The notes under the pieces are model-generated. The model worked only from the letters and a program-made list of their open reading frames with translations, was not told the origin of the DNA and did no database searches. Of a DNA stretch of 64,000 bases, positions 48,202-59,000 are shown piece by piece; positions within the stretch are counted from its first letter, which is position 1, and the number at the start of each line of letters is the position of its first letter. Source of the DNA: Azospirillum melinis (GTDB taxonomy: Bacteria > Pseudomonadota > Alphaproteobacteria > Azospirillales > Azospirillaceae); the NCBI RefSeq assembly GCF_013340935.1, contig NZ_WHOS01000022.1, positions 46,964 to 110,963 of the forward strand. The letters run 5' to 3'. Both the position numbers and the translations under genes were made by a program.

Positions 48202-49521
48202 ATGGCAAAACGCGGCGAGTCGGGCGGGGATGCCGGGCTGTTCTCTGCGGCGGCTCCCCGTCCGCTCGCCGACCGGCTGCGCCCGCGCACCCTGGACGAG
48301 GTCGTCGGGCAGGACCATCTGCTGAAGCCCGACGGCCCGCTGGGCCGCATGGTCGCGGCGCGGCGGCTGGCCTCCATGATCCTGTGGGGGCCGCCCGGCT
48401 GCGGCAAGACCACCATTGCCCGCCTGCTGGCCCACAGCACCGACCTGCATTTCGAACCGCTGTCGGCGGTGTTCTCCGGTGTCGCCGACCTGCGCAAGGT
48501 CTTCGACGCCGCGCGCGCGCGCCGGGTGGCGGGGCAGGGGACGCTGCTGTTCATCGACGAGATCCACCGCTTCAACCGGTCCCAGCAGGATGGCTTCCTG
48601 CCCTTCGTCGAGGACGGCACTGTCACGCTGGTCGGCGCCACCACCGAGAATCCGTCCTTCGAACTGAACGCCGCCCTGCTGTCGCGGGCGCAGGTCTTCG
48701 TGTTGAGCCGGCTGGACGATGCGGCGCTGGAAAAGCTGCTGTCACGGGCCGAGGCGGAGATGGGCCGCCCGCTGCCGCTGGACGCCGATGCGCGCGCCGC
48801 GGTGAAGGCGATGGCCGATGGCGACGGCCGCTTCTGTCTGAACCTGTGCGAGGAGCTGTTCGCGCTGCCGGGCGACACGGTGCTGGACACCAATGCGCTT
48901 GCCGCCACCATCCAGCGCCGCGCCCCGCTCTACGACAAGTCGCAGGAAGGGCACTACAACCTCATCAGCGCCCTGCACAAGTCGCTGCGCGGGTCGGATA
49001 CCGACGCTGCCCTCTATTGGTACAGCCGCATGCTGGACGGCGGCGAGGACCCGCGTTACATCGCACGGCGTCTGACCCGCTTTGCGGTGGAGGATATCGG
49101 GCTGGCCGATCCCAACGCACTGACCCAGGCGGTTGCCGCATGGGAGGCCTATGAACGGCTGGGCAGCCCGGAGGGTGAACTGGCCCTGGCACAGCTGGTC
49201 ATCTATCTGGGGACGGCGCCGAAGTCGAACGCGGGATATACGGCCTACAAGGCGTCGGTGCGGGCGGCCAAGGAGACCGGCTCGCTGATGCCGCCAAAGC
49301 ATATCCTGAATGCGCCGACAAAGCTGATGAAGACCATCGGCTACGGCAAGGGTTACGAGTACGACCACGACACGGCGGAGGGCTTCTCCGGCCAGAATTA
49401 TTTCCCCGACGGGATGGCGCGGCGCGAGTTCTACCAGCCGGTGGAGCGCGGTTTCGAGCGCGATCTGCGCAAGCGGCTGGACTATTGGGCCAAGCTGCGC
49501 GAGCGACGGGGAGAGGAATAG
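48202..49521 (+). CDS. rarA: Replication-associated recombination protein A
   Basis: AAA+ ATPase of the RarA/MgsA/WRNIP1 family, which acts at stalled replication forks. The 439-residue protein has PLADRLRPRTLDEVVGQDHL, Walker A GPPGCGKTT, Walker B LLFIDEIHRFNRSQQD and sensor GATTENPSFELNAALLSRA, then the C-terminal tetramerisation domain (LISALHKSLRGSDTDAALYW, PKHILNAPTKLMK). Follows the lipoprotein gene closely on the same strand. Confidence 0.97.
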   Translation: MAKRGESGGDAGLFSAAAPRPLADRLRPRTLDEVVGQDHLLKPDGPLGRMVAARRLASMILWGPPGCGKTTIARLLAHSTDLHFEPLSAVFSGVADLRKVFDAARARRVAGQGTLLFIDEIHRFNRSQQDGFLPFVEDGTVTLVGATTENPSFELNAALLSRAQVFVLSRLDDAALEKLLSRAEAEMGRPLPLDADARAAVKAMADGDGRFCLNLCEELFALPGDTVLDTNALAATIQRRAPLYDKSQEGHYNLISALHKSLRGSDTDAALYWYSRMLDGGEDPRYIARRLTRFAVEDIGLADPNALTQAVAAWEAYERLGSPEGELALAQLVIYLGTAPKSNAGYTAYKASVRAAKETGSLMPPKHILNAPTKLMKTIGYGKGYEYDHDTAEGFSGQNYFPDGMARREFYQPVERGFERDLRKRLDYWAKLRERRGEE

Positions 49522-49531
49522 GCAAAAAGAT

Positions 49532-49569
49532 TTCGCCCCGTCCTACGCCGACGCGCGGGACAGGGCGAA
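49532..49569 (-). terminator. Shared hairpin between convergent rarA and the next gene
   Basis: TTCGCCCCGTCC and GGGACAGGGCGAA pair over 12-13 bp (one G-U). On the minus strand the stem is followed by a T-run (TCTTTTTGCC), so it ends the minus-strand gene and probably also slows rarA transcription. Confidence 0.65.
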
Positions 49570-49594
49570 TGACTTGCCCGGAAACAAGCGGTTC

Positions 49595-49822
49595 TTACGC
49601 CGCCATCCCATCGGCCGGGGAGGAGGCGATCAGCCGGTAATGGCTGGTGTCGGCGAGGACCGAACAGCTCAGGGTCTTCGAGACGCCCTCGTCCTCGGTG
49701 CTGACGACGCGGGCGTGGGGGATGCCCAGCAGGTTGACCGTTGCCGTCACCCGCCAACCGCGGCCGCCGGCACTGCCGACCGGTTGGAAAACCTGCCCGA
49801 TCTGGACATGCTTCTTGCTCAT
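49595..49822 (-). CDS. Small conserved-looking protein of unknown function
   Basis: A 75-residue protein starting MSKKHVQIGQVFQPVGSAGG with GAGGG upstream. It has the look of a small beta-barrel-type domain (GRGWRVTATVNLLGIPHARV, then SHYRLIASS). It ends right before a terminator-like hairpin, which supports its being a real gene. No family name can be given. Confidence 0.6.
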   Translation of the reverse strand: MSKKHVQIGQVFQPVGSAGGRGWRVTATVNLLGIPHARVVSTEDEGVSKTLSCSVLADTSHYRLIASSPADGMAA

Positions 49823-49985
49823 GACGGAAAACCCTCGGACGGCCGGTCACCCATGGGTGAGTCGGCCTGTTGCGCAAAACTCAACCGACAGTTAAGCGCA
49901 GCAACATGTCGCGATCAACAGGGAAACCGTCGACCATCCCACAGGCCGGTAAACGCACGGTGAAATGTCACGGCCCGCCGGCGTA

Positions 49986-50855
49986 TCAGCAGCCCGATTT
50001 CGGCAGAGCCTCGATCTTTTCCAGCACGGCGTTGACGGTGAAATCGCCATAGTCGATCTGCATGGACTCAGCGATGCCGTTTTCCAGCAGATGCAGGCTC
50101 ATCTCATATTCCGGCTGGGCCGAATCGCTCTGGACCGGGAAGAAGGCCATGCGGACCGGCCAGGCCTTGCCCACCTTCAGCAGCGGATCCTTGCCGGCAT
50201 CCTTCGGCGCACCGGGCTTGCCGACGACGGTCGACACCTCGGTCGGGCCCTCCGCGTCGGAGCCGTCGAAGATGGTGCGGGTGAAGAAGGGCTCCTTGCG
50301 TTCGGCATGATCCAGGATCGCCAGCGTGTGGGCGGTCGGGAACATGGTGCCGGCCGCCAAATCCATCTCCTGCGGATCGGGCTTGGTGAACTGGGCACTG
50401 CCGGCGCCGCCTTCGCTCAGGTTCGCCTCGCCGCGCACCTCCTCGTCGACCTCGCCGTTCACCAGCTTGCGGACGTTGAAGCGGTAGCGCAGACCGTTCT
50501 TCGCCTCCCACGTCGTGTAGTTGGTGTTCATCGCCATGTCCTCGCCCTCGCTGTAGACGAAGCGCAACTGGAAGCGCTGCTCCGTCGTCCAGCCGTCGCA
50601 GGCGTCGGCCCATTCGAACATCATGCGGCCGCGGACGTCGCTGACCTTCGAGCCGTTGCGCGCCGACCCCAGCGACATGGCGTAGATCGCCCGGTGGGGC
50701 TGGATCTTGGCCGCCACCGCCGCCAGCGAGGTCGCGGCCGGCTGAGCCAGGACAGGGGAGGCCGCGAAAAGCGCACCGGCGGAAACGGCGGCTGCGAAGA
50801 CCGCACCAACGGTTGCCGGAAGGGCAGAGAGACGGTCGAGCAAGACGGGATCCAC
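49986..50855 (-). CDS. eipB: EipB-family envelope integrity protein (DUF1849)
   Basis: Periplasmic beta-spiral protein family known from Brucella, needed for cell-envelope stability. The likely product (289 residues from GTG 50855, or slightly shorter from an internal TTG) has a signal peptide ending near VLAQ, then HRAIYAMSLGSARNGSKVSD, GRMMFEWADACDGWTTEQRF and the C-terminal SLHLLENGIAESMQIDYGDF. The final PKSGC and the DAC segment carry the two Cys expected to form a disulfide. Divergent from the hydroxyacid dehydrogenase gene with about 100 bases between. Confidence 0.88.
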   Translation of the reverse strand: MDPVLLDRLSALPATVGAVFAAAVSAGALFAASPVLAQPAATSLAAVAAKIQPHRAIYAMSLGSARNGSKVSDVRGRMMFEWADACDGWTTEQRFQLRFVYSEGEDMAMNTNYTTWEAKNGLRYRFNVRKLVNGEVDEEVRGEANLSEGGAGSAQFTKPDPQEMDLAAGTMFPTAHTLAILDHAERKEPFFTRTIFDGSDAEGPTEVSTVVGKPGAPKDAGKDPLLKVGKAWPVRMAFFPVQSDSAQPEYEMSLHLLENGIAESMQIDYGDFTVNAVLEKIEALPKSGC

Positions 50856-50951
50856 AGGTGATTGACGGCTCTTGGTGGAGTATGGGTGTTTTTGCCGCGG
50901 TCCGAAAGGCCCGCCACCCGAATGTCCTATCAATGGAAGGGAACCGCCGGA

Positions 50952-51980
50952 ATGACAAGCCCTGCCGAGGTGCAGCCCGTGACGCAGTCGGACAGTCCCG
51001 TCTCCGACTCCTCCGCCCGGCCCGTGCTGCTGCTGACCCGCCGCCTTCCAGATGCGGTGGAGGCGCGGGCGTCGCGCGACTACCGGGCGGTGCTCAACCC
51101 GGAGGACCGCGCCTTCAGCGGACAGGAGATCGCCGCCCGCGCCGCGGAGGTCGGAGCCGATGCCGTGCTCTGCTGTGCCGGCGACCGGCTGGATGCCGCC
51201 ACCATCGCCGCCCTGCCGCGGAGCGTCCGGGTGCTGGCGACCTTTTCGGTCGGCACCGACCACATCGACCTGGAGGCGGCGCGCGCCCGCGGCCTGACCG
51301 TCACCAACACGCCTGACGTGCTGACCGACGCCACCGCCGACATCGCCCTGCTCCTGCTGCTGGGTGCGGCGCGCCGCGCCTCGGAGGGCGAGCGGATGAT
51401 CCGGGCCAACGCCTGGACCGGCTGGACCCCGACCCAGCTGATGGGTACCCATGTCGGGGCCAAGCGGCTGGGCATCGTCGGCATGGGCCGCATCGGGCAG
51501 GCGGTGGCGGCCCGCGCCCGAGCCTTCGGCATGACCATCCATTACAGCAACCGCCGCCGCTTGGCCCCGGAGCTGGAACTGGGTGCCACCTACCATGCCG
51601 ATCCCGAGGCGATGCTGCCGGTGTGCGATGTCCTGTCGCTTCATTTCCCGGCCACGGCGGAAACCCGACATTGGCTGAACGCCGAACGGATCGAGCGGCT
51701 CCCGCCCGGCGCCATCCTGATCAACACCGCGCGCGGCAGCGTGGTGGACGACGGCGCGGTGATCGACGCGCTGAAGCGGGGGCGTCTCGCGGCGGCCGGG
51801 CTCGACGTGTTCGAGAACGAGCCGAACCTGCATCCCGGCTATCGCGACCTGCCCAACTCCTTCCTGCTGCCGCATCTGGGCAGCGCCACGGTGGAGACGC
51901 GGAACGCCATGGGGTTCAAGGCGCTGGACAATGTCGACGCGGTGACGGCGGGCCGGCCGGCGCCGGACCGGGTGGTGTGA
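50952..51980 (+). CDS. D-isomer-specific 2-hydroxyacid dehydrogenase (glyoxylate/hydroxypyruvate reductase-like)
   Basis: A 342-residue NAD(P)H-dependent reductase. Rossmann fold GAKRLGIVGMGRIGQAVAAR; substrate-side motif ATFSVGTDHIDL; catalytic Arg in LINTARGSVVDD, Glu in DVFENEPNLH, His in LLPHLGSATVETR. It probably reduces glyoxylate or hydroxypyruvate. The start at 50952 (MTSPAEVQPV) follows a GGGAACC stretch; the open frame extends further upstream into the eipB leader and is unlikely to be used. Confidence 0.93.
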   Translation: MTSPAEVQPVTQSDSPVSDSSARPVLLLTRRLPDAVEARASRDYRAVLNPEDRAFSGQEIAARAAEVGADAVLCCAGDRLDAATIAALPRSVRVLATFSVGTDHIDLEAARARGLTVTNTPDVLTDATADIALLLLLGAARRASEGERMIRANAWTGWTPTQLMGTHVGAKRLGIVGMGRIGQAVAARARAFGMTIHYSNRRRLAPELELGATYHADPEAMLPVCDVLSLHFPATAETRHWLNAERIERLPPGAILINTARGSVVDDGAVIDALKRGRLAAAGLDVFENEPNLHPGYRDLPNSFLLPHLGSATVETRNAMGFKALDNVDAVTAGRPAPDRVV

Positions 51981-52249
51981 AGGGAGGGTGGAGCCTTTTG
52001 CCGGCCGCCCTCCGCTGCCTGGGATCGTCTGCCCGGCATCCCCGGCAGGGATTTCCTGCCCCGAACGATTGAAGTGGGCAGAAGATGCCGGTCTGGTGGG
52101 AAAGAGGCTCCACCCCTGCGGAATGATCCACCGGCGCAATCTGCCGGAAATGCATAAAATGCTTGGTATCTCCGGGGTGCGACGGGTTGGCACGGGGGTT
52201 GCTTGGAGGAAGGCGAAGTGTTCCGACCTTCATCAGAGGAGCCGACCCC

Positions 52250-52966
52250 ATGAACGCCATCGTCGCCGCCCTGGACCTGAAGCATCACGCCGCCGACCGT
52301 TTCGACGTGCCGGCAGGCTGGTCGCCGGTCGCGCTGGCCTCGCGCGTCGGGCTTCTGCGGGGGACCGAGCGCCAGACGCTGGACGAGACGATCGCGCTGC
52401 TCGCCGAAGCAAAAGATACGATCGCCGAGTTGCAGGAGCGCATCGCCTACCTGGAAAGCCTGACGATGACGGACGAGCTGACCGGTCTCCTGAATCGGCG
52501 CGGCTTCTACAGCCACTTCCGGCGCGAACTGGCCTCGGCCCGGCGCAACGGCACTGCTGGCGGGCTGTTGGTCATGATCGACCTGGATGGCTTCAAGGCC
52601 ATCAACGACACCCACGGCCATGTCGCCGGCGATGCCTATCTGCGGCAGGTGGCCCGCATGATCGTCGGCAATGTCCGGCAGGAGGATGTCGTCGCCCGGC
52701 TGGGCGGCGACGAGTTCGCCGTGCTGCTGACCAACACCGACACCGCCAACGGCCTCGCCCGCGCCCGCCAGCTGGCCGCCATCGCCGACGCAACCCATGT
52801 GGAATGGGGTGGCCAGAGCCTGCCGGTCCGCTTCTCCGTCGGCACCCAGCCCTATGGTGCCGAGGACAGCGAGGACGAGGTGATGCGCCGCGCCGACGCC
52901 ATGATGTATGGCGCCAAGGGCGCCCGCCGCCGCGACGCCAAGCGCAAGGCGAAGCGGGCGGCGTGA
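52250..52966 (+). CDS. Diguanylate cyclase (GGDEF)
   Basis: A 238-residue cytoplasmic protein that probably makes c-di-GMP. A coiled-coil N-terminus (DETIALLAEAKDTIAELQER) leads into the GGDEF domain: TDELTGLLNRRGFYSHFRRE, then RLGGDEFAVLL. An RQED sequence five residues before the active site fits the RxxD inhibitory site. There is no obvious sensor domain. A terminator follows. Confidence 0.94.
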   Translation: MNAIVAALDLKHHAADRFDVPAGWSPVALASRVGLLRGTERQTLDETIALLAEAKDTIAELQERIAYLESLTMTDELTGLLNRRGFYSHFRRELASARRNGTAGGLLVMIDLDGFKAINDTHGHVAGDAYLRQVARMIVGNVRQEDVVARLGGDEFAVLLTNTDTANGLARARQLAAIADATHVEWGGQSLPVRFSVGTQPYGAEDSEDEVMRRADAMMYGAKGARRRDAKRKAKRAA

Positions 52967-53010
52967 GGAGGCCGGACGCCGCCCGTTATTGCCGTTCCGG
53001 ACAATCGAGG

Positions 53011-53037
53011 CCGCCCGCGTCCGCCGCGGGCGGTTTT
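53011..53037 (+). terminator. Terminator of the diguanylate cyclase gene
   Basis: CCGCCCGCG and CGCGGGCGG form a perfect 9-bp stem around TCCGC, followed by TTTT, 45 bases after the stop. Confidence 0.88.
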
Positions 53038-53268
53038 CCGTTTTCCGACAGGGCGATCGCAGTCCGATAAGGGATGCCGGCCAGCGGTTCGGTAACGACT
53101 ATTTAACCGTCGCGACCTAATCAGAAAGGGGGTATACCGGATCTGCGGTCCCGCAACCGCGCCTTCGGCCTGCCGGCCGGGGGAAGCGCGTCCGCGGTGC
53201 GCAAGGTGCGGCATCGGACCGCGTGAACGGGACAGCGTGAACGCGGGGGTCACACGCAGGGAGGATGC

Positions 53269-53676
53269 ATGCCAGCGGAGCCGTGCGGACCATTGGAGAC
53301 CGGTGGTAAGCCGACCAAGACCGTCCTCATCGTCGAGGACAACGAGCTGAACATGAAGCTCTTTCATGACCTGCTCGAGGCGCACGGCTATGGCACGCTG
53401 CAGACCCGCGAAGGCATGGAGGCGATGCGTCTGGCGCGCCTGCATCGTCCCGACCTGATCCTGATGGACATCCAGCTGCCCGAAGTGTCGGGGCTGGAGG
53501 TCACCCGCTGGATCAAGGACGATCCGGAGTTGAAGAGCATCCCGGTCGTCGCAGTCACCGCCTTTGCCATGAAGGGCGACGAAGAGAAAATCCGTCAGGG
53601 CGGCTGCGAGGATTATGTAGCGAAGCCCATTTCGGTCGTGAAATTCCTTGAAACAGTCAAAAAGTTTCTCGGATAA
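53269..53676 (+). CDS. divK: Single-domain response regulator DivK
   Basis: A 135-residue receiver protein: [20 protein letters not shown] with the acidic pair, [13 protein letters not shown] with the phospho-acceptor Asp, [14 protein letters not shown] and the Lys in YVAKPISV. Sequence and the pleD gene 41 bases downstream are diagnostic of DivK, the cell-polarity and cell-cycle regulator of alphaproteobacteria. There is no output domain; the short N-terminal extension before KTVLIVED may not all be translated. Confidence 0.95.
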   Translation: MPAEPCGPLETGGKPTKTVLIVEDNELNMKLFHDLLEAHGYGTLQTREGMEAMRLARLHRPDLILMDIQLPEVSGLEVTRWIKDDPELKSIPVVAVTAFAMKGDEEKIRQGGCEDYVAKPISVVKFLETVKKFLG

Positions 53677-53717
53677 GTCGCCTTCATCTGTACCAATTCT
53701 GCAGGATTTCCCTTCCG

Positions 53718-55112
53718 ATGTCCGCGCGTGTCCTTGTTGTCGATGACGTTCTGCCCAATGTGAAGCTGCTCGCGGCAAAGCTGACGCGCGAATACTTCAA
53801 TGTGCTGACCGCCTTCAACGGACCCGACGCGCTGGAGATGGTGCGGAAGGAATCGCCCGACATCGTCCTGCTGGACGTCATGATGCCGGGCATGGACGGG
53901 TTCGAGGTCTGCGAGAAGATCCGCTCCGACCCCGCCACCATGCACATCCCGGTGGTGATGGTCACGGCGCTGTCCGACATCGCCGACCGCGTCCGCGGGC
54001 TGGAAGCGGGTGCCGACGATTTCCTGACCAAGCCGGTGAACGACATCGCGCTGTTCGCGCGCGTCCGCTCGCTGGTGAGGCTGAAGATGATGATGGACGA
54101 GTGGCGTCTGCGCGAAACCACGTCGGGCCAGTTCGGCGTCATCGAGCGCAGCGGCACCATGCTGAGCGAGTCCTTCGAGCGCGCAAACGTGCTGGTGCTG
54201 GAGGATTCCGCGCTCGACCTCGAAAAGATCACGGACACGCTGGAGCGCGACCACAACACGGTGACCTCCGCCGACACCTGCGCCAAGGCGCTGGAGCGTG
54301 CGCTGGGCAGCCCGCTCGATCTGGTGGTCGTCAGCCTGACCCTACTGAACGAGGATGGGCTGCGGCTCTGTTCGCAACTGCGCTCGCATGAGCGCACACG
54401 GCAGGTGCCAATCCTGCTGATGGTCGACGACGGCGACCTCGGACAGGTGGCGAAGGGGCTGGAACTCGGCGCCAACGATTACGTCATCAAGCCGGTCGAC
54501 CGGAACGAACTGCTGGCCCGCGCCCGCACCCAGATCCGGCGCAAGCGCTATCAGGAACGGCTGCGCTCCAATTACGAGCAGAGCCTGTCGATGGCGCTGA
54601 CCGACAGCCTGACAGGCGTCTTCAACCGCCGCTACGTCAACGCCCATCTGCCCCGGCTGCTGGAGCGCGCCATCGACAGCCACAAGCCGGTGTCGGTGCT
54701 GATGTTCGACATCGACCACTTCAAGGTGGTCAACGACACCTACGGCCACGCCATCGGCGACGAGGTGCTGCGCGAGGTTTCCGCCCGCGCCAGCCGCAAC
54801 CTGCGCACCTTCGACCTCGTCGCGCGGCTGGGCGGCGAGGAGTTCATCGTCATCCTGCCGGACACCGATGGCGAAGCGGCGCTGATCGTGGCCGAGCGCC
54901 TGCGCTCGCGCATCGCCGATTTCCCCTTCGCCGTCTCGGCCGACCGCGGCGAGATCAACGTGACGGTGTCGATCGGCATCTCCATCGGCGGCCGGCTGGG
55001 CGATACCGCTGAAGGTCTGGTCCGCCGGGCCGACGAGGCGCTGTACGAGGCCAAGCGTTCGGGCCGCAACTGCGTGATCGCCGACGCCCGCGCCGACCAG
55101 CTGGAGGGGTAA
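53718..55112 (+). CDS. pleD: Response regulator diguanylate cyclase PleD
   Basis: A 464-residue protein: receiver 1 (ARVLVVDDVLPNVKLLAAKL, Asp in VLLDVMMPGMDGFEV), receiver 2 (about 155-270, with VVVSLTLLNEDGL where the phospho-Asp is missing, as in the adaptor domain of PleD), then a GGDEF domain with GGEEF (RLGGEEFIVIL). RTFD upstream is the RxxD inhibitory site. It makes c-di-GMP when phosphorylated and is paired with divK, the classical alphaproteobacterial polarity module. Confidence 0.97.
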   Translation: MSARVLVVDDVLPNVKLLAAKLTREYFNVLTAFNGPDALEMVRKESPDIVLLDVMMPGMDGFEVCEKIRSDPATMHIPVVMVTALSDIADRVRGLEAGADDFLTKPVNDIALFARVRSLVRLKMMMDEWRLRETTSGQFGVIERSGTMLSESFERANVLVLEDSALDLEKITDTLERDHNTVTSADTCAKALERALGSPLDLVVVSLTLLNEDGLRLCSQLRSHERTRQVPILLMVDDGDLGQVAKGLELGANDYVIKPVDRNELLARARTQIRRKRYQERLRSNYEQSLSMALTDSLTGVFNRRYVNAHLPRLLERAIDSHKPVSVLMFDIDHFKVVNDTYGHAIGDEVLREVSARASRNLRTFDLVARLGGEEFIVILPDTDGEAALIVAERLRSRIADFPFAVSADRGEINVTVSIGISIGGRLGDTAEGLVRRADEALYEAKRSGRNCVIADARADQLEG

Positions 55113-55217
55113 GGGGCGGACCGGGCGCCCGCACCCCTTTTTCGTCCCCTTGCTGTCTCTGCTGCGCCGCACCATGTGGCAAAGCCGTTCCTTTCCACCG
55201 GCATCATTGGGGATCCG

Positions 55218-55883
55218 ATGCTCGCCACCGCCAGCGGCGCCATCACCCATCTGGGCAGCAGCAGCCTTCTCGTTCCACTGTCCGCCCTCTATGCGACCGC
55301 GCTGTGGCGGCACCACTCGGCGCCGCTGGCGCTGCGCTGGCTGCTGGCCCTGGCGCTTTGCCTTGGCGCAATGGTCGTGCTGAAGCTGATCGGGCATGGC
55401 TGCGGCCTGCCGGACTTTCCGCTGTTTCCCTCGCTGTTCGCCGGCGACCGCTTCATCAGCCCCAGCGGCCACGCCGCCTTTTCCGCCGTCTTCTACGGGT
55501 CGGTGTCGGCGCTGGCGGCACGCAATGCTGAATCGCGCTGGCTGCGCATCGGCCTGCCGCTCGCGGCGGTGGCGCTGGTGCTGGCCATCGGGGCCTCGCG
55601 CGTCGCCGTCTCGGCCCACTCCGGGGCGGAGGTGGTGGCCGGCCTGACCATCGGCGGGCTGTCGGCCCTGCTGTTCCTGTGGAGCAGCCGCAAGGACGGC
55701 GCCCCGCGGCTGCGCCCCTCTCCCTGGCTGGCAGGTGCGATGGTGCTGGGGCTCGCCCTGCTGGTCCATGCCGGCGACCCGTCCTTCGTCGAAGGGACCA
55801 TCCGCTGGGCCGCCCATCAGCTCGGCAGCGGGGCCGGCCTGTGCGAACTGGCGGGCCGTGTGTTCCCCGGCAGCCGCGGATAA
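55218..55883 (+). CDS. PAP2-family membrane phosphatase
   Basis: A 221-residue inner-membrane protein, start taken at MLATASGAITHLGSSSLL (ATG 55218 after GGGGAT); a GTG 14 codons earlier is possible. The PAP2 motifs are SPSGHAAFSAVFYGS and SRVAVSAHSGAEV with their catalytic His residues. Five to six hydrophobic segments surround them. It may dephosphorylate lipid phosphates such as undecaprenyl pyrophosphate or phosphatidic acid. It stands behind pleD on the same strand. Confidence 0.88.
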   Translation: MLATASGAITHLGSSSLLVPLSALYATALWRHHSAPLALRWLLALALCLGAMVVLKLIGHGCGLPDFPLFPSLFAGDRFISPSGHAAFSAVFYGSVSALAARNAESRWLRIGLPLAAVALVLAIGASRVAVSAHSGAEVVAGLTIGGLSALLFLWSSRKDGAPRLRPSPWLAGAMVLGLALLVHAGDPSFVEGTIRWAAHQLGSGAGLCELAGRVFPGSRG

Positions 55884-56087
55884 GTCACCAACCGGGGTGA
55901 AGCCGGCGGCATCCTGTGTTATGACGGACGGCCGCGCACGGTCCCGCCAACACGGCGCCGTTCACGTCAATGCTTAAGCCAAAGGCTTGCGCTGCACCGC
56001 GTAAGATCCTATACCGACGCCCCGTTTCCGTTCCGTTCCATTTCCGCGCCCAATCCATCCAAACTGCCCTGGTCACCCCCGCACCGC

Positions 56088-59000
56088 ATGTCGCTCTTCG
56101 ATGCCTTGCCGCGTGGCCCTTCGTCGGGTGGCGCCGCCGTCCCCTTCGGTCAGGATGACCTGACGCGCGTCTTCGATGCCAAGACGCTGCAGCGCGGCCG
56201 CACGCTGATGATGACGGGTGCGGTGACGCTGGGTGCGTCCGGCAGCGACCGGATCGAGGCGGAGGTCAGCGACCTCGGCCGCCGGCTGTCGGTGACGGTG
56301 ACCCCGGTGCAGGGCAAGCGCAGCGTGGTGCTTGACCGCACCTGTTCCTGTGGCCGCAACGCCTGCGCCCATATGGCGGCGGCGGCGATGCTGGCGCTGG
56401 AAAGCCGTCCGGAATGGCGCCGCGCCTCTCTGTTCGACGTGGCCGACGTGAAGGCGCCGCTTGCCCCGCCTCCTCCTCCGCCGGTTCCGGTCGCATCCCC
56501 GCCGGCCGCTGCCACCACCGTGCAGCCATCGGCGCTTCCTCCTGTGCCGCCGGCTGCTCCCAAACCCCCGCTCGCCCTGGTCCGCCCGCCGGCTCCGCCG
56601 CCGGTCCGCAGCGTGGCGCCACCCCCGCCGCCACCCGCCGCCGCCAAGCCGGAGCCGGTGCGCAGCCTGCGCTGGACGCTGGAGCCGGGGCAGGGCGATG
56701 TCGCCTGCTACATCCTGGCGGAGTTCGTGGCCGACGGGTCAGCCGACAGCAGCCCCGCCACCCCGCGCGACGTGCTGGCCAAGGCTCCGCGCTCGCTGGA
56801 CGGCGATGCCGACCGCGCCATCGCCCGGCTACTCGGCGGCGGCGGCACCGAGCGCACCCCCGTCGCCAAGAGCCGGGGCGAGGCGGTGGACCGCCTGTTG
56901 CGCCGCCTGCTCTCCACCGGCCGCCTGCGCTGGCGCGACGGCACCCCGCTGGCCGAGGCATCGGGCCGCACCGTCCGCACCTTCCGCGATCCGGCCACGC
57001 GCAAGCTGCGCCCGACCGGCCTGCCCGAACGCAGCGTGCTGGTGAAGGGCCAGTCCTACTGGTGCGTCGACAGCGCCACCGGCACCGTCTTCCCGGTCGA
57101 TCTCCAAGTGGTGGAGGTGCCGAAAGCCAAACCTGTGCCGCCCGCCCCGCCACCGCCGCCGGTACCGTCGAAGGCGACCCCGTCGCGCCTGTTCGGTCCG
57201 TCGCGCACTGGTGTCGCGTCGATGCCGCGCATCACTCCTCCACCTCCGTCAATTTCCACGCCCAGCTTCCGCGACAGCGGCATTCCCGGTGTGCGCAGCG
57301 GGGCGGCGGATGCCGCGGCCATCGTCGAGCGGTCCCCCCGCATCATCGCCCGCCTTGGCCGCGTGGTGACGCCGGCCGATGGGCTGGTCGACGTGCTGCG
57401 CCTGTCCTTCGACTATGGCGAACCCGGCAACGCGGTGGAGATTGAGCCCGACGACCAGCGCCAGTTCGCCCGCTACGAGGATGAGTTCAACGAGGTCACC
57501 TTCGTCCGCCGCGACAAGGCCGACGAGCAGGCGGCGCTGGACCGGCTGTCCGGCCTCGGCTTCGCCCAGGCGCGGATCGAGCCGCCCAAGGGTGCCTTGA
57601 ACGCCCGCGGCTCGCGCGTCCATTGGCTGACCGGGCGGGACGTCGAGGAGCGCTGGCAGCATTTCCTGACCAACGAGGTCCCCGCCCTGACCAAGGCCGG
57701 CTGGATCATGGAGGTCGGCGCCGATTTCGGCACCAAGGTGATCGAGCCGGGGGCCGAGGTTGAGGTGGCGGTTCGCGATGCCGGCGACGGCTGGTTCGAC
57801 CTGGATGTCGGTGTCGAGATCGACGGCGAGCGTCAGCCGCTGCTGCCGATCCTGGCCCGGCTGGTGGAGAAGGGCGGCCTGTCGACCACCCGGATCATCG
57901 ACGGCCGCGCCCACATCGTTCTCGACGACGGCAACGTCCTGGCCCTGCCAGCCGAGCGGATCGAGCGGCTGCTCAGCGTTCTGGAAGCGATGCTGAACAG
58001 CGGGCGCAGCAGCGGCGACCGGCTGAAGGTGCCGCTGGCCGAGGCCGACTCGCTGCTGGACATCGACGACCTGATCGCCCGGCGCGGCGACGAGACGGCG
58101 CAGATCGACGGCTATCTCCAGCGCCTGCGTGCTGACGAGATGCCGGGCGACATGACTCCGCCGCCGGGCTTCAAGGGCGAGCTGCGCGACTACCAGCGCG
58201 GCGGCCTCGCCTGGATGCAGAGCCTGCGCGCCAACAACGTCGCCGGGATCCTGGCCGACGACATGGGCCTCGGCAAGACCGCCCAGACGCTGGCCCACAT
58301 CGCCATGGAAGAGCATGAGGGCCGGCTGACCGAGCCCTGCCTGGTGGTGGTGCCGACCAGCCTCGTGCCGAACTGGGTGGCGGAATCGGAACGCTTCACC
58401 CCGCATCTGCGCGTCGTCGTGCTGCATGGCATCGACCGTCACGGCAAGCTGTCGGAGATCGACCGCGCCCACATCGTGGTGACCACCTATGGCGTGGTGG
58501 CGCGTGATGTCGATCTGCTGAAGCGCCTGACCTGGCACATGATCGTGCTGGACGAGGCGCAGGCGATCAAGAATCCCGACGGCAAGGCGACCCGCGCCGT
58601 GGCGGCGCTGCCGGCGCGGCACCGGCTCTGCCTGTCCGGCACGCCGGTGGAGAACAATCTGGGCGAGCTGTGGAGCCAGTTCGCCTTCCTGATGCCGGGC
58701 CTGCTGGGCGACCGCAAGGAGTTCGGCAAGCGTTACCGCGTGCCCATCGAGAAGCGCGGCGACAACACCCGCGCCAACCTGCTGATGCGCCGCATCCGCC
58801 CCTTCCTGCTTCGCCGCACCAAGGAGGCGGTGGCGAAGGAACTGCCGCCGAAGACCGAGGTGGTGGTACGCATCGACCTGGAACGCGACCAGCGCGACCT
58901 CTACGAGACCATCCGCCTGTCGGTGAACGAGACGGTGCGCGCGGCGCTGGCCGCGAGCGGCAAGGGGCTGGGCCAGAACGCCATCGCGGTGATCGACGCG